A stretch of 64,000 bases of DNA from Lagopus muta. Its lineage: Eukaryota > Chordata > Aves > Galliformes > Phasianidae. Of the stretch, positions 26,856 through 39,028 are shown one piece after another. Location: NCBI RefSeq assembly GCF_023343835.1, contig NC_064444.1:13586219-13650218 (forward strand). Reading direction: 5' to 3'. Below the pieces are notes generated by a model. The model was given only the letters and a program-made list of their open reading frames with translations, did no database searches and was not told the DNA's origin. Both the position numbers and the translations under genes were made by a program. Position 1 is the stretch's first letter; each line of letters begins with the position of its first letter.

Positions 26856-29800
26856 GCTGTTTTTTTTTTTTTTCTCATATGATAACAGTAATCCTGACAG
26901 AACCAAAACCAACAGCAGCTTCTTGTTGCTTTTTTTTCTTTTCTTTTTTTTTGGTGGTTAAACTTGTAATTATATTTGTGTTATTACAAATTGTGCTATT
27001 TAATGAAAAGAACGTAACCTTAGGAGTTTGCATGGTTGTGACTTTGGAGGTACAGGCCAAAATTAGGGCTGGTGTTGGCTGGTGTTCATTTGGCTCAGCC
27101 CAATGAAGGTAATGAGACAGAAGCTGCCCCGGGGGGTCTGTCTGTTCCTACATCTCTCCTCTCCCCTAGGCTACGTCCCTGGCTTAATCCCTCCCCTATC
27201 CAGCCTAGAAACTCATTTTCTTCTTCTTCTTTAGGATTCTGTAGACCCCTTCATATTTAATATTAGTATAAAAGGGGAAATAGAGCCCCGGGAGAAAGAT
27301 CAGAGTTTTCTCTTCTGTTGAGGCACCAGAGTCATTCTTCACTTAATGAAGAGGAACAGCAGGATGGATAAAAATCAATGACTTAAAAAAAATAAATTGG
27401 ATTTTTAATTTAGGCTTAAAAAAATCTTTGAGTAAAACCATATAAAATTAAGTTTTAAACCTACATTAAGTCCAATTTATTCTGATGTGTTTAATCATTC
27501 AACATTTAAAGAAAAAATCAAAAAATGTGGTGTGCCGTCAGAGTTTTCATGTTGGGCTGCTGAATCACTACTTGTTAGTGGTGCAGAGAAAATAGCTCTG
27601 TAGATTCCACTTATTTACTTGATTTCATTTGGTGACTAAAGTCAGCATAAAGAAAATCGGGGCTTATTGTCTATACTGTGTTCTCTGCACTTATTTTCCT
27701 AAAATACAGCAATATGAAACTTTTTCCTTAGAATACAATTCATGTATGTTGCTACAAATCACTCTGATCGGAACCACACAAAGCAAAGTACCTCTTTTCC
27801 TCTATCATCTGGTTAGAAATGAGGTGTAAGGTAAGACCTACTAGTTGTAAGATCTTGAATGATATAATAGCACTAATATGAGACCCTTTTTTTATTTGAC
27901 TGATTAAAATAATTAGCTCTGGATGTCAAACATACTTCGATAACTTTGCCTTCTCTTGAGAACACCTGCAATTATTTGTGTGTGTTCTAAATATTGATCA
28001 TATTTTTGCAGACTTTTTTTCCACGTTCTTTGGTTACTTTGATAAACATGTATAGTTACAAAACTGCACATACAGACACATTACTGCTATACTTGGTCAT
28101 AAATCAGCAAGTATCAGTAGCTACCAGCCTGAGGTAATCAGCTTCTCCTTAGAAAAGTAACTGAGAAATATTAATGCAACACAAATCAAGAATAAAGCAA
28201 AGTTTTCTGTGTGCAGACTTAAAGGTGGCAATTCTCTCTCAGCCTGTTCTGCTCTGAGCCTTCAGAAAACTTGGTGGGAAACCCACTGGTCTAGCTCCAC
28301 AGGATTTAATGTGCAATCGACCAGATGTGATAGCACAGGTGTCACAGGGAAAATTACAGTGCTGCTGCCTCTTGGCATGCCAGCATCTGCCTTGCCACAG
28401 AAGGGCATGTTCCCCAGGGTCTGCCACGGAGGTGGCAAGGGCATGAGTGTGCTTTGGGTGCAGGAGGCTGTGTGGGAAAGGAGTCTGCTGCTTGATCTGC
28501 ACACAGCTTTGAGTTTGCTGTTCAGTTCAAAGAACTGAGACTGCCTTTTCTACCTCAGCAAGATACTGATCTATTTCCATTTGGCCATTATCTGGGTTAG
28601 AGGAAATGTATGCAAGCAGCCCCTGCTGATGAGATATCGGTCAGCGAATCTACAGAAGCAGGCTAGAAACAGCAGCTGGGGGAGAAACTTGCTCAGAAGG
28701 TTGAGTGGCTCTTCGTAGCGTGAATTAAAGGCCTGCTGCTGCTTTAGGACTGGTCTCCACACACAGCCTTCATCTGATACTGTATATTTATTGCAGTTCC
28801 TTTCAGTGTGAGGGGATGGAATCACATCCCTGCTTCTGGGGTCTGAGGGCACAGGGCTAACTGCCTGCAGTCACTGGAATGAGGGGCCTGGCTCTGGCAA
28901 GCATCATTCATTGCAAGCCTGAAAAGTGTTTTGTTCTGGCAGATCCTGAAAAGTGATGTAAACTGTCATTCAGCACTGGAGGGTAAGGGCCTAATCTGGG
29001 TTTGGTTTCTGGTTTTAGTACCCCGTTACCTTTTCAGCACATGTGATGGTGGCAGAGAGCAAATAGCATTGCAGAGAGCACTGAAGCTCCATGTTTTCAT
29101 ATGCACAGTTGTTGCAGGATTTACCCCAACACAGGTTATTCTTGGGAGTAATTTTTTTTTACTTACTCATTGTTATCCTGTTTTGTTTCATTCCTAAAAG
29201 CTTTTTTTCCCCTTCTCCTGCACTCCCATCCCCCGTTGTCTTTGTGCCTGGTATTTTTCCACACTTTATTTCCTAAAAGACTAGCAGGTTTGACGACGCA
29301 TTGTGATTTCTTTTCTACAGGGCTTTATGAAGGAAGCTGGAGGCAGTTCTCATTAGTCTCACTGACATCTTTTATCACTTATCAGAGGAACAAGCAAACG
29401 GAGAGCAATTCCTTTGATCATGGCAAAAGTAGAAAGAGTATTAAAAACCCTATGAAGATTCACTAAGTAGAAAGTGGAAAAGACAGTCTGTGGCATGTTT
29501 CAAAGAAGTAACATGATTTAAAGTTGCCAGATTTGCTTGTATATATTAAAGAATTGTTAATGATGCTACATTTTACATGCATCCTAGGGTTTTTTTTTTT
29601 TGTTGTTTTTTTGGTTGTTGTTTTTTTTGTTTGTTTGAGAAAGAAGCGAAGGAGTTCTTCAGTAGAATGGATGGATTAGATCAATTGGAAAATATCTCTA
29701 AAGGGTGAACTATGTCAGAAAGGAATTCTGTGATTCAATGAAAACTGTTGAAAATAAGGTTGTATGGTGGCACAATGGGTCGGAAAGAAAAAAAACACCC

Positions 29801-32800
29801 AACCCTGCTCTCATGGGAGAATGTTGAAAAATCTTAAGAATTCCCTTTCTTTTGGAGGCATTCTGTGGTGAATCAATGTGCCGTTTGTGAAGGCCGCGTA
29901 GGAGCAGCAGTACTTGCAATTATCCACATGTACCTGACTGCCTAACTCTGACCTCAGTCTGTCATTCCTTCTTTGTTCTATGGGAAAATCAGATTTTTCT
30001 GAGTATTGCCTCACCTAGCATGTTGCCCTTGTTGTGTGTCTTCCATTATTAGCGACAAGGCAGTGAGAAATGACGAAGAATGCATTCCTCCCCAGAGCTA
30101 TTGAGCATTCTGCAGTCTAGAGCCACCAGTGTTTTTCTAAATGGCTGGAGCTCAGTTAACCCACTGCTTATACATACCTTTCTGACTTCTGCATGTGAGC
30201 AGCTTGTATCTCAAAGCATCAGATACGAATTACTCTTGAATGCCCTTGTCTTAAGCAGTAAAAATACAAAGACCGCAACTATTTAACTGTTTTCTTCCAG
30301 CATAGACACTGTGTCATCCTTGCCTTGCAGTGTTCTTTACTGTCACAGCTAATATTTAACTATGTTGAATTTGATTCTGATATGATGCAAAGTAGTACAT
30401 TTCTATAGCACTTTCTATGCAAGCATCCCCTGAGTACTTTCTGATCAAGCTAAAATTGAACTGCATACAAATTCCTAAAAGATGCATTTAAAATAAACCG
30501 GTAAATAGGAGGTAGAAATATATGTATTCAGTTCAATGTTAAAATGGGCAAAGGGATGTCAGAGTAACAGAGGAGAAACTGATGTAGTATTTTCCTCCAT
30601 AACAGCCTTGGAACGTGATGCTCTGAGCAGTGCAATGTGCTGCTCTCATAATACTGACCAGAATGAGTTGTGTGACTACTGTGAGTGACCTGGAGGTGGC
30701 GGGTGAAGTAACATATAGCTGGGTTATCAGCTCTCCATGTGTGTACGTGCTGTTCTAACACTTCTTCTTTCTGATAAGCAAACGAGAAAGCCACACAATT
30801 CCTTGTGATACCTGACTTCATTTGTACGAGGAAGACAGTGGGAGGAATAGACAAATAGTTTTGAGAGACCCAAATAGTGGATCCAAGATGACTTTTTTTT
30901 GTTTGTTTTTGTGCCAGATCAAAGGCTTTGGAGATGGAGCAAACACTGGGTGGTATTTCAGCACTTAAAAAAATAATAATAAAAAAAAAAATAGTTGCCA
31001 GAAGTTGTTAGCATTGTTAGGATGGACAGGTGATGAGGAAGAAGGCTGAGTTAGATCCTTCTCCACATCTTATGATCTAAATGAAAAGCAGACTGACCTA
31101 TCATCTTTCACATTATTACAAGACTTTCTTTTAATCTTTTTCTTCTTCATAAAAAAAAAAAAAAAAAAAAAAAAAGTTTAAGGTAGCAGCGTGCTCACCA
31201 CTGTTTCTCCTTTACGGAAGAAAACTGCGGAGCCTGGCAGTGTGTTAAGCCTACTGGAGGAAATTAGATTTTTGCATTTCACATGCTTTTTTGAGATTAA
31301 GAATTCTATTGAAATAGGAAGACAAAATATGGAGAGAGTGTACGTTCAAGCTACAGCAGTCATTAAATAAATCCCAGCTGAGTTTGGGGAAACATAGGCA
31401 AATTAGGAAGTTAAGATGTCTGTGGAGCCTGTGCTGCTGCAGCCAAACCTTTGCAGTGAGGTGAGTTACATTTCTGTTGGCGGAGTGGTGAGGTCTGTTG
31501 AACTGCATGGTGACATTGTGAAAGGGATGCCAATGGCAGCTATAAACACATCCAGCAGAAAGACAACCTCTGGGCTGACGCAGAAATAGTCTGACAAGGT
31601 CTTCCATGTGCTTCCTCTCACTGTGATTAGATGGCCTTTGTTTTGGCATTTCCTCTGTTTGGTTGTTTTTTCTGCTGTATTTACTGCTCACTCACGTTCT
31701 CTGTTGTTAGTGTCAGTGGCATGCTACAGGGTGGGAGCAATAAGGAAAACACGCTGAGATCAGATAAAGGATCCTTATCTGCCTCTCAGCGTAGGCATTT
31801 GAAGGGTTTGGGGTGGTGGCAGCAGATGAGGGCTGTTTGAGAGCGCATCGTTTTCACAAAGAGACATGAATTACTTTCCTAAACAGGAGATTTATTTGGC
31901 AAATTAGGTCAGCTATCATTACATTACCTCACAGCATGTCAAATCATAATTTTAAATAGATTTAAAATATAATATTTAAAATACATTCCGAGGTTACAGT
32001 ACAAATGAAGCTCCTTACGGTTGCTATGTGGACCAGTCAGATGCACGGGAAGCGTATTAATTGAGGAACAAGTCAGTAGGGTTCACTGCTGCTTGTGAAG
32101 ACTACATAATTTATACCACTGTTTGTTTACTGGTAAACAAGTGTCCTCTGTGATAACTCCTCAAGATAAAAAGAAATGTAAGTGCATAAACCAAATCCCT
32201 TCTTCCTGTCAGTCTCTCCGAATTAATGTTTTACCTTACAAATCCTCATGACCCTTTGTTCTCCAGAGAAGATTAAATGAAAATAAACTTATGTTCTTCC
32301 TTTACCAAAGTTTGCCAACATCAGTTCTGAGAATGAGGCCATCTGTTATGTGACTGAGCTCCACTCCTTGCCCACCCATTTGTTTGCTTCCTCCCAGATT
32401 GCTCTTCTCTCCTTGTCATTCCCAAATCACACACTTCTCTTCCTGGCTCTGCATTCTTTGAGTCTCTTCTTTTGATCATCACAGTTTAGTTTCATGGCAG
32501 ACTTCATAATCTCATGGGCACCAGAGCCCTCTGCCAAGGTTTATGCAGATTTAAAGCCTGGATTAATCTGGCCTGGTATTTATATAAAATGTTCTGAACA
32601 TGGCAAGCACTATAAAAGCACTGTATATTATTACTGAGTCCATGGAAATCCCCCCTGCTAACTCAGCACATATTAAGCTGCTGTTCCTGGAGGTAAGGTG
32701 AAGTGACAGAAACAGCCAAATCTACGTCTCATCTTTGGAGACTGCATCTTTTTTCTCTCTGGTTTTGTTTTTTTTTTTTCTTATTTTTTTTCCTTTCCAG

Positions 32801-33279
32801 GATTTCTGAAAGAAGCTAAATGGATGAGAGAGGAGACCCCCCTCAAAGATTTCACCTCCTGAGAGTATTGTTTCACAGATTTTGGCATAGCTTCCCTGCC
32901 TTTCACTGCTGCTATGCTGCCCAACTCCCTCATGCTGTTTCCTAAGCACTTTTGAAAGCTGGTAGCCTTGGAAGAAACCTTTCTGGGGATATAAAATCTT
33001 GGTGCAGGGGGGGCTGCTTTCAAACTCTGGTCCGGTACCCATGCTGGGGGAAAGCAGCCTCCAGATCCCAGCTATCCCAGCAATCCGAAAGATCCCAGCA
33101 CAAAACGGGGACTGTAGGCCTATAGCCAGATCTTTAAGGAGCTGCTTCCAAAAATTTTTTATTACTTAAAGCGTACATGAAGAAGATGAGTGGTGACTAC
33201 AGCCCAAGGTTAGTCAACGTGTCTCCACCTTCCATGTTATTAACAAGAGGATGATGCTTGAAATAAGGTGTGTATATAT
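26856..33279. other. Intergenic DNA, low-complexity tracts only
   Basis: No supported gene. Visible low-complexity tracts are T runs at 26,861-26,873 and 26,932-26,952, a T/TG-rich stretch at 29,590-29,637, an A/AAT stretch at 30,965-30,993 and an uninterrupted A25 run at 31,151-31,175. A 146-residue minus-strand frame (31,251-31,691) has no recognisable domain. Confidence 0.45.
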
Positions 33280-33466
33280 TAGTGAGGCACTGGAAGAGGT
33301 TGCCAAAAGAGGCAGTGGCTGCCCCATCCCTGGAGACACACAGGGTCAAGCTGGAGGGGGCTCTGAGCACCTGATGGAGCTGTAGGTGTCCCTGTGCATT
33401 GCAGGGGAGTCGGACTAGATGGCCTTTAAGGCTCACTTCCAACTCAAATGATTCTGTGGTTCTATG
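33280..33466 (+). mobile_element. CR1 LINE 3' fragment
   Basis: The sequence contains CR1 landmarks: 'CACTGGAAGAGGTTGCC', 'GCTGCCCCATCCCTGGAGAC', 'GGACTAGATGGCCTTTAAGG', 'CTTCCAACTCAAATGATTCT' and the terminal 'GGTTCTATG'. Confidence 0.94.
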
Positions 33467-33468
33467 CT

Positions 33469-33878
33469 GTATGGTAACTTGAGCCGTGGCCTGACCCACT
33501 GATTGAGCACCTGGGGAAAGAGCCCAGGCAGCCCTGGGAGCACAGGTGAAGGCAATTCAGCTGTGTGACCAGAGGGGTGGAGCCTGGCTGCATTTCTCTT
33601 AGACCTCATTTAAGAGCCAACTGCCCCAGGAGGAGGATCTCTGGTTGGAGATCCTTCCTTGGGGAAGCTTTCCCCTGCAAACTTGGAATCTTCTGATAGG
33701 GGTGAGCAATCTTCTTCCCTTCCTTTATAGTGCCTTTCTATTATCCTTCCATCATCACGCCTCTGTTGTGGCACCCTCTCCTCTTGTATTGATCTGTTGG
33801 ATTGCTACGTATATGTACTGTTTAGGATATATTCATGCCTTTATGTAAATAAATTATTGGAGCTTTAAAATATTGTAC
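33469..33878 (+). mobile_element. Possible solitary LTR-like element
   Basis: This roughly 410-base segment directly follows the CR1 end. It begins with TGTATGG, ends near TTGTACA, and has an AATAAA about 30 bases before that end, which is the architecture of an LTR with its own poly(A) signal. The middle part has the texture of a retroviral-type LTR, but I cannot name the family and saw no clear target-site duplication. No gag, pol or env sequence is attached. Confidence 0.3.
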
Positions 33879-36800
33879 AGTAGTCAAAATCAAAATGTGC
33901 CTAGCTCTCGTTTTCCCACTGGGGGTGCAGCAACCTAAAATGGAGTCAGTGAGCTTTTGTGGCACTGTTCAGAAGGTGTTATGGGTTCATTTATTTTTAC
34001 TTCCCTCCCCCCATTATTTGATAGCTCTTTTAAGAGTTGCGAGTTTTACTTGGTTCCTTTTGATCAGAAGGAAAAGGTACTGCAGGAACTGAGGTGCTGC
34101 AGTGACTCTGGCTTTGAACTCACCAGGTCTAAAAGCCTGCAAGAACATTTTCTCTTTCAGCTTTCCAGCCAGCTCATAGAGCTAGCTGGCTGATAAGGGG
34201 TCCTGTTAAATTGTCCTGAAGGACAGCTAGAGAGCTGGGCACTGTAGCCTGAGCTCACAATGGAATTGATATACGTATATATTTAGTTTAACCATATTAA
34301 AACATAAGGGGCAGGCTTGAGAAGTGTGTGTATATATATATTTAACTTCAAGCAGTTCAATCCTTTCTGTTTTTAAAAAAAGTTTATTTTTCATTCGCAT
34401 GCTTGCAGAGGTGCCGTCTCCTACAAATGCTGCAGCTCCATCTAGTGGCACTGCAGGCAGTTGGCGGGGAGGAGGCAAATCTGAGAAATTCCCTGACCCT
34501 GAAGGAAGGTGTTAAGATTCAAATTTGTGTTTTTGGGAAGTTATGTGGGATTTTATGGGTATCTGGGTCTACTGGAGCACTGTTTGGAATGAAAAATATT
34601 TAGGTAACTGTCGTTTGGAGAAATGAGTTGATCAGAGAAGGCCATCTATTTCTCTTTGTTATTTTCCCTTGCCCAAGTAGCCACAGACATAAAGATGTGA
34701 ATTGCTGATAAAAGAAGGTTGTGTATTTTAAACTTTGTGTGTATGTATGACCATGAGGTCCTTGTAAAAGTAGTTTTATCTGAGTTTCTTAAAACATCTG
34801 GAAAACATCTATTAAGCATCAAAACACCCAAATCTGTTTGCTTCATTCATTCATCTGTCTGTCCACCCATCCACGGTATACAGAGATTGTGTGCTTGTTT
34901 ATATGGGCAGTAGACATTATTCTGCTCTCAGTTATGGTGCAACAATTTATTTCAGTGTAGTTACTCTCAACTATCACTGCCTTGACGTGAAATTTGTGTC
35001 TTGTGTATCTGTATATGCAGCAAATTCTCACTCGCAGGGTGTGATGAACATATGTTGCAATGTGATCTTAATGCAAACAACAGGTTGGTTCTTTGGGGTT
35101 CTCACCTTATCCAGATGGGAGCTCACATTCAGTGTTTTACACCATTACATCCACGTTTAGTTTTTCAACACATCTAGCTCTTGCCTTTGATCTAATAAGA
35201 AAATAAACATTCTTGATTTGATTTGCTCAGCTGCTGTCTGAGCCACAAAACCTTTCTAGATTCCAGCTTGTGACCTGAGCTGGACTCCCATGCCTCTCGT
35301 ACGTAACTGTTGAATTCAGTAAATGTATTTAGCCTTATTAAGATTCAGAAAAGCAAATATTATCCTCTAGTGATGCTGCAGATAACAGCAGTTAATAACA
35401 AGTATGTGATAAAGATCACAGGATTCCCTGTAAACAAGATGCTGCATTGCACAGAGAGCATCTTGTCTGCATATGTTTCATAAGTAACTAGGCATCCTCA
35501 TGGGCTTCTTTAGTTATTTTAGAAAGTTGTGTAAACAGCATTATCTACTTAATGCCCCAAATGATATAATAATTGATATGGAAATGGGGCAAAGCTCAAT
35601 AGATTGTAGTACAATTCTCTGTGGACTCTCGGAGATGCTCTGCCCAGATTTTATTTAAATTTTATTCTGGCTTGTGTGTATGCAGTCTGTGGTTTGTTAA
35701 ATATGCTGGCCAGATGTTGGGCAACATTTTCTTTTTTTGAGCTTTCAGGGGGAAAAAAAATGTGAATGTATACTTGGATTGTTATCTTCTGTATACTTCA
35801 GAGCAAAGTGTCAGTAACAGTGAGAAGAGTAAGAGCATACTGGAAAGCTCTGGTGCATTGTGTGCTGTTTGCTTCTGCTGAATGGCAGGGGAAGCGGATC
35901 ATCGTGGATTGCTAACAGCTCTGATACTCTCTACTGCTTGTCTCTTCTGGTTTAGATTACAGGAGCAAGGAAAAGAAATACTGGAGATTTAGGAATTGCT
36001 TAAAACTGGAAAGTGTGTTTGAGAATATTTTCTGTTCCTTCCTGTTGAAAATTATATTATTTACATTTTATATATTCTATATGCTACATATGCATGATTA
36101 AAAACACATAAGGTTTCCTCTTTTGCTACTTTTAAAAAGCAGCAGATAAAATATTTTACTATTCACCTATTACATCTTTTAATATATCACTCAAATTTCC
36201 TCAAGTATTTCTGCCACAGACATCGTGTGCAATTGTCTCATGGATAAAGCTGCGTTGTTGACCTCCAAGCTGAACTTAAGAACATGCAATGGAGGCGTGT
36301 GTCTGTTCTGCAAAACTGTACAGCCTGTAATGCTTGGCCATTTATCCAGACAAGCAGTGTGGTCTCCAGACCACTAAATGAGACTTGGAGAAAATCACTT
36401 CTCTTATTTGCACCACAATTCCCCAGGCTGTAAAATGGGGAGAATGATATATTGGAATAAAATATAAGTAAAACATAACTTAATAGAAGAGGGCAAAGCA
36501 ATACCATTATTCACTGCCATGCCAACAAAAATTGGTTAGCTGTAGATCAATTAATCCTACAGAGATGTAAACTTACAGCATTACCACCCGTTCAGGCTAA
36601 GCAAGATTTTTCTGATGCGCTGCTTTCCTGGTACTCAGCTGGACAACATGCAGTGCTGCAAACAGTGAGGGGTGGGGGACAGTAAAAGTGGGAAAATATT
36701 TCTTCCTGTAGTTTTGGTCTTTCACCACATAACTGCTGTGGAGGTGGAGCAGAGTCATGGCTGTGTTCCCTTCCTGCCTCAGCTCCAACCTGCCTGAGCA

Positions 36801-38130
36801 TGGCACAGACGTGCTGCTGTTGTCATGGCTTTGTCACTGATTCAGACAGGATCCCATAAGAAGGTGCTACCTTTGGTCCATTTTAACTCTGTTGGTATGG
36901 TGTATTCTGGGAAGATCAGCCTTTGAATCTCTTAATTACTCCCAATTCTCATACTCTTGATACAACTAGAAAAATATATGTTAAATAATGTAAATAATAC
37001 GCACATTTTGAGTTTGATCACTAGCTGTTAAAAACTACTTAAAATATTAACTTTCCATTCTAGGCCCTTCTATTATTCTGTATTTTTTCCAACCCATTAT
37101 TCTTGTAACAATGCACAACAGTTTTTTTCAGGTTCGGTGCATTTTCAATTAGCTGATATTTTTTTTTTATACACCTGGGAGGCAACTTAATACAGTTATT
37201 TCTAATTTACAGACAATGTAGTTGGGTTTTTGTTCCTGGATTACAGGTCTAGAAGTACGCAGAGAACTACGTTCTGTAGAAAATAATGAGCTGTGCTAGC
37301 ATGACCTGCTAATTGTGTTATGATAATCTGTTTGCCAGACTGCTCCTTGTGTATAGGAAATATGTGAAGCAGCTAAATACAAATGTTTTCAGCTGTTAGA
37401 AAGCTTTCACAACAGCATTAGAGGCAAGTGTAGCTGTCAGATACAGTGATGGGGTCCCTCAAGAAATTAATGTAATATTCCAGAGCCACTGAAACAGTGC
37501 CTGTTACCAGTTGGGCAGTTACCGAGGCAGTGCCCAATTTACATAAACCTCTGAAAGACAACAGAGAAGCACATGCTTTGGATAGATTGTCCATTAGCCA
37601 CGTGTCTCACAGCTTGATAATCAGAATTAAATACTGCCATTCTTTAGCCAGATGTTCTCCTCAATAGCACCCTTCCGTAATAGGAAGGAAGTACAGGTAT
37701 ATTGCATGGGTATGAATTTTGCATTCAGGTTTGAGCTGCACTTGGAGATTGCTTCAAACAAGGATGCACCTTCTGCCACATCTGATGGAGTGATTCAGTA
37801 GTATTTCTCACTCCTGCTAGGGTTGATTGTTAACCTTCCCTCCAGTCCTCCCTCCAGAGACATTAACTTGGGTAGGATTCAGCATTCTCAGAAATGGCAA
37901 AGTGCTGTTTGATTGGGCTTCACCTGGAGGAGGAAAAGCCTATAGTCAGTGTCCAAAGATGCATCCTTTAGGTTGCATTGACTGAAAAGATATTTTTCTT
38001 GAAATGAAGTAATTTTCCCATAAGCAAGCAATACTGTTGATTCTGCAGCTTTACTGCTTTGTTCATGGTATTTTCCTGACTGTCCACACAAAATGGGTTA
38101 TATTCAAAACACTATCAAAATTAACAAACT
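33879..38130. other. Intergenic DNA downstream of SNX20
   Basis: No coding exon seen. Minor features are a short inverted repeat (AGCCAGCT at 34,167-34,174 facing AGCTGGCT at 34,184-34,191), a 12-bp ATATACGTATAT palindrome near 34,270 and a short TA run near 34,331-34,340. Confidence 0.45.
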
Positions 38131-38152
38131 ATACAAAACTTTTTGTTACATG

Positions 38153-38158
38153 TTTATT
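38153..38158 (-). terminator. SNX20: Candidate SNX20 polyadenylation signal
   Basis: TTTATT on the plus strand reads AATAAA on the minus strand, 202 bases beyond the SNX20 stop codon. Cleavage would be expected near 38,130-38,140, giving a short 3' UTR that includes an A-rich run (38,229-38,243 on plus as T). Confidence 0.5.
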
Positions 38159-38359
38159 TCCAGAAGTCTTAATAAGCTTATGTCTAGAGTAAATATAAAA
38201 TTTCCCAGCATGTTGAAAAATACTTGATTTTTTTTTTTTTTTTCCCCTATGAAAGTTATGTTATCTTAACAGGTAATTTCCAATTATTACTCTTTCAAGA
38301 TATTGTGTTCAGGAAAAGGAGCAGGCAGCTTTGCACTTTAGAGAAATTGCTTCTTATAT

Positions 38360-39028
38360 TCATTTTACATATTCCCGAACTGCAAGCTCTTTCAGGGAGA
38401 AAACACGTACGGGATCTTTTTTTGCCTTCCATTCTTCCAGTTTCTCTTGCAAAGACAGAAAGTCCTTGCCGAGCTCATATGCCAAAGTGATCATTGCTTC
38501 TAACAATGGAATGTAGTACTTGTGACTGCTACGCATGCACAGGTGTGACAGAGCCTTTTCCCCGTATTCAAAGGCACTTGCTGCATTTCCCAGGTCCTTG
38601 TGGCACACCACAACAGCACAGAGGGTAGGGACAGTTGCAACAGGGTTGCCTCTGGTCAGCCTCTCCTGCAGACCGATGACTTCTAACAGGATTTCCAAAG
38701 CCTTGTTGTACTGGCCACCCCGCAGGCAGCCGTATGCTTCCTGAAGCTCAGGCTTTGTTAAAAAGTCAATAAATTTTTTTGATCTCCTGATATATTTCAT
38801 TGAATACAGAAGCCTCAGGTAGTCCTTAAAGGCCAATTTTCTCTCATTGATTATTTCGTCTGTGAAGTTCCCTGTTAGGGCTTTTTTTGGAAAGGTCATA
38901 TCTTCCATTTCCTCACTGAAGTCCTCCAGAAGATTTCTGTGCAGTTTCTCAAAATCAGAATAACGCCGTTCGATTACAGACTTGCTGCTGTCAAAGCTTC
39001 CAGTTTGCAAAATTATGATTTTATACAT
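38360..39028 (-). CDS. SNX20: SNX20 last coding exon
   Basis: Encodes residues 110-331 and the TGA stop. The acceptor reads TTGTGTTTAG directly before the ATG codon, which is internal methionine 110 and not a start. The exon carries most of the PX domain and the whole PXB region, including a block close to '[20 protein letters not shown]'. Confidence 0.96.
   Translation of the reverse strand: MYKIIILQTGSFDSSKSVIERRYSDFEKLHRNLLEDFSEEMEDMTFPKKALTGNFTDEIINERKLAFKDYLRLLYSMKYIRRSKKFIDFLTKPELQEAYGCLRGGQYNKALEILLEVIGLQERLTRGNPVATVPTLCAVVVCHKDLGNAASAFEYGEKALSHLCMRSSHKYYIPLLEAMITLAYELGKDFLSLQEKLEEWKAKKDPVRVFSLKELAVREYVK

Noticed and set aside
31251..31691. 146-codon minus-strand frame
   Set aside because: No domain or homology recognised; the His/Cys residues do not form a zinc-finger spacing. 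Probably chance.
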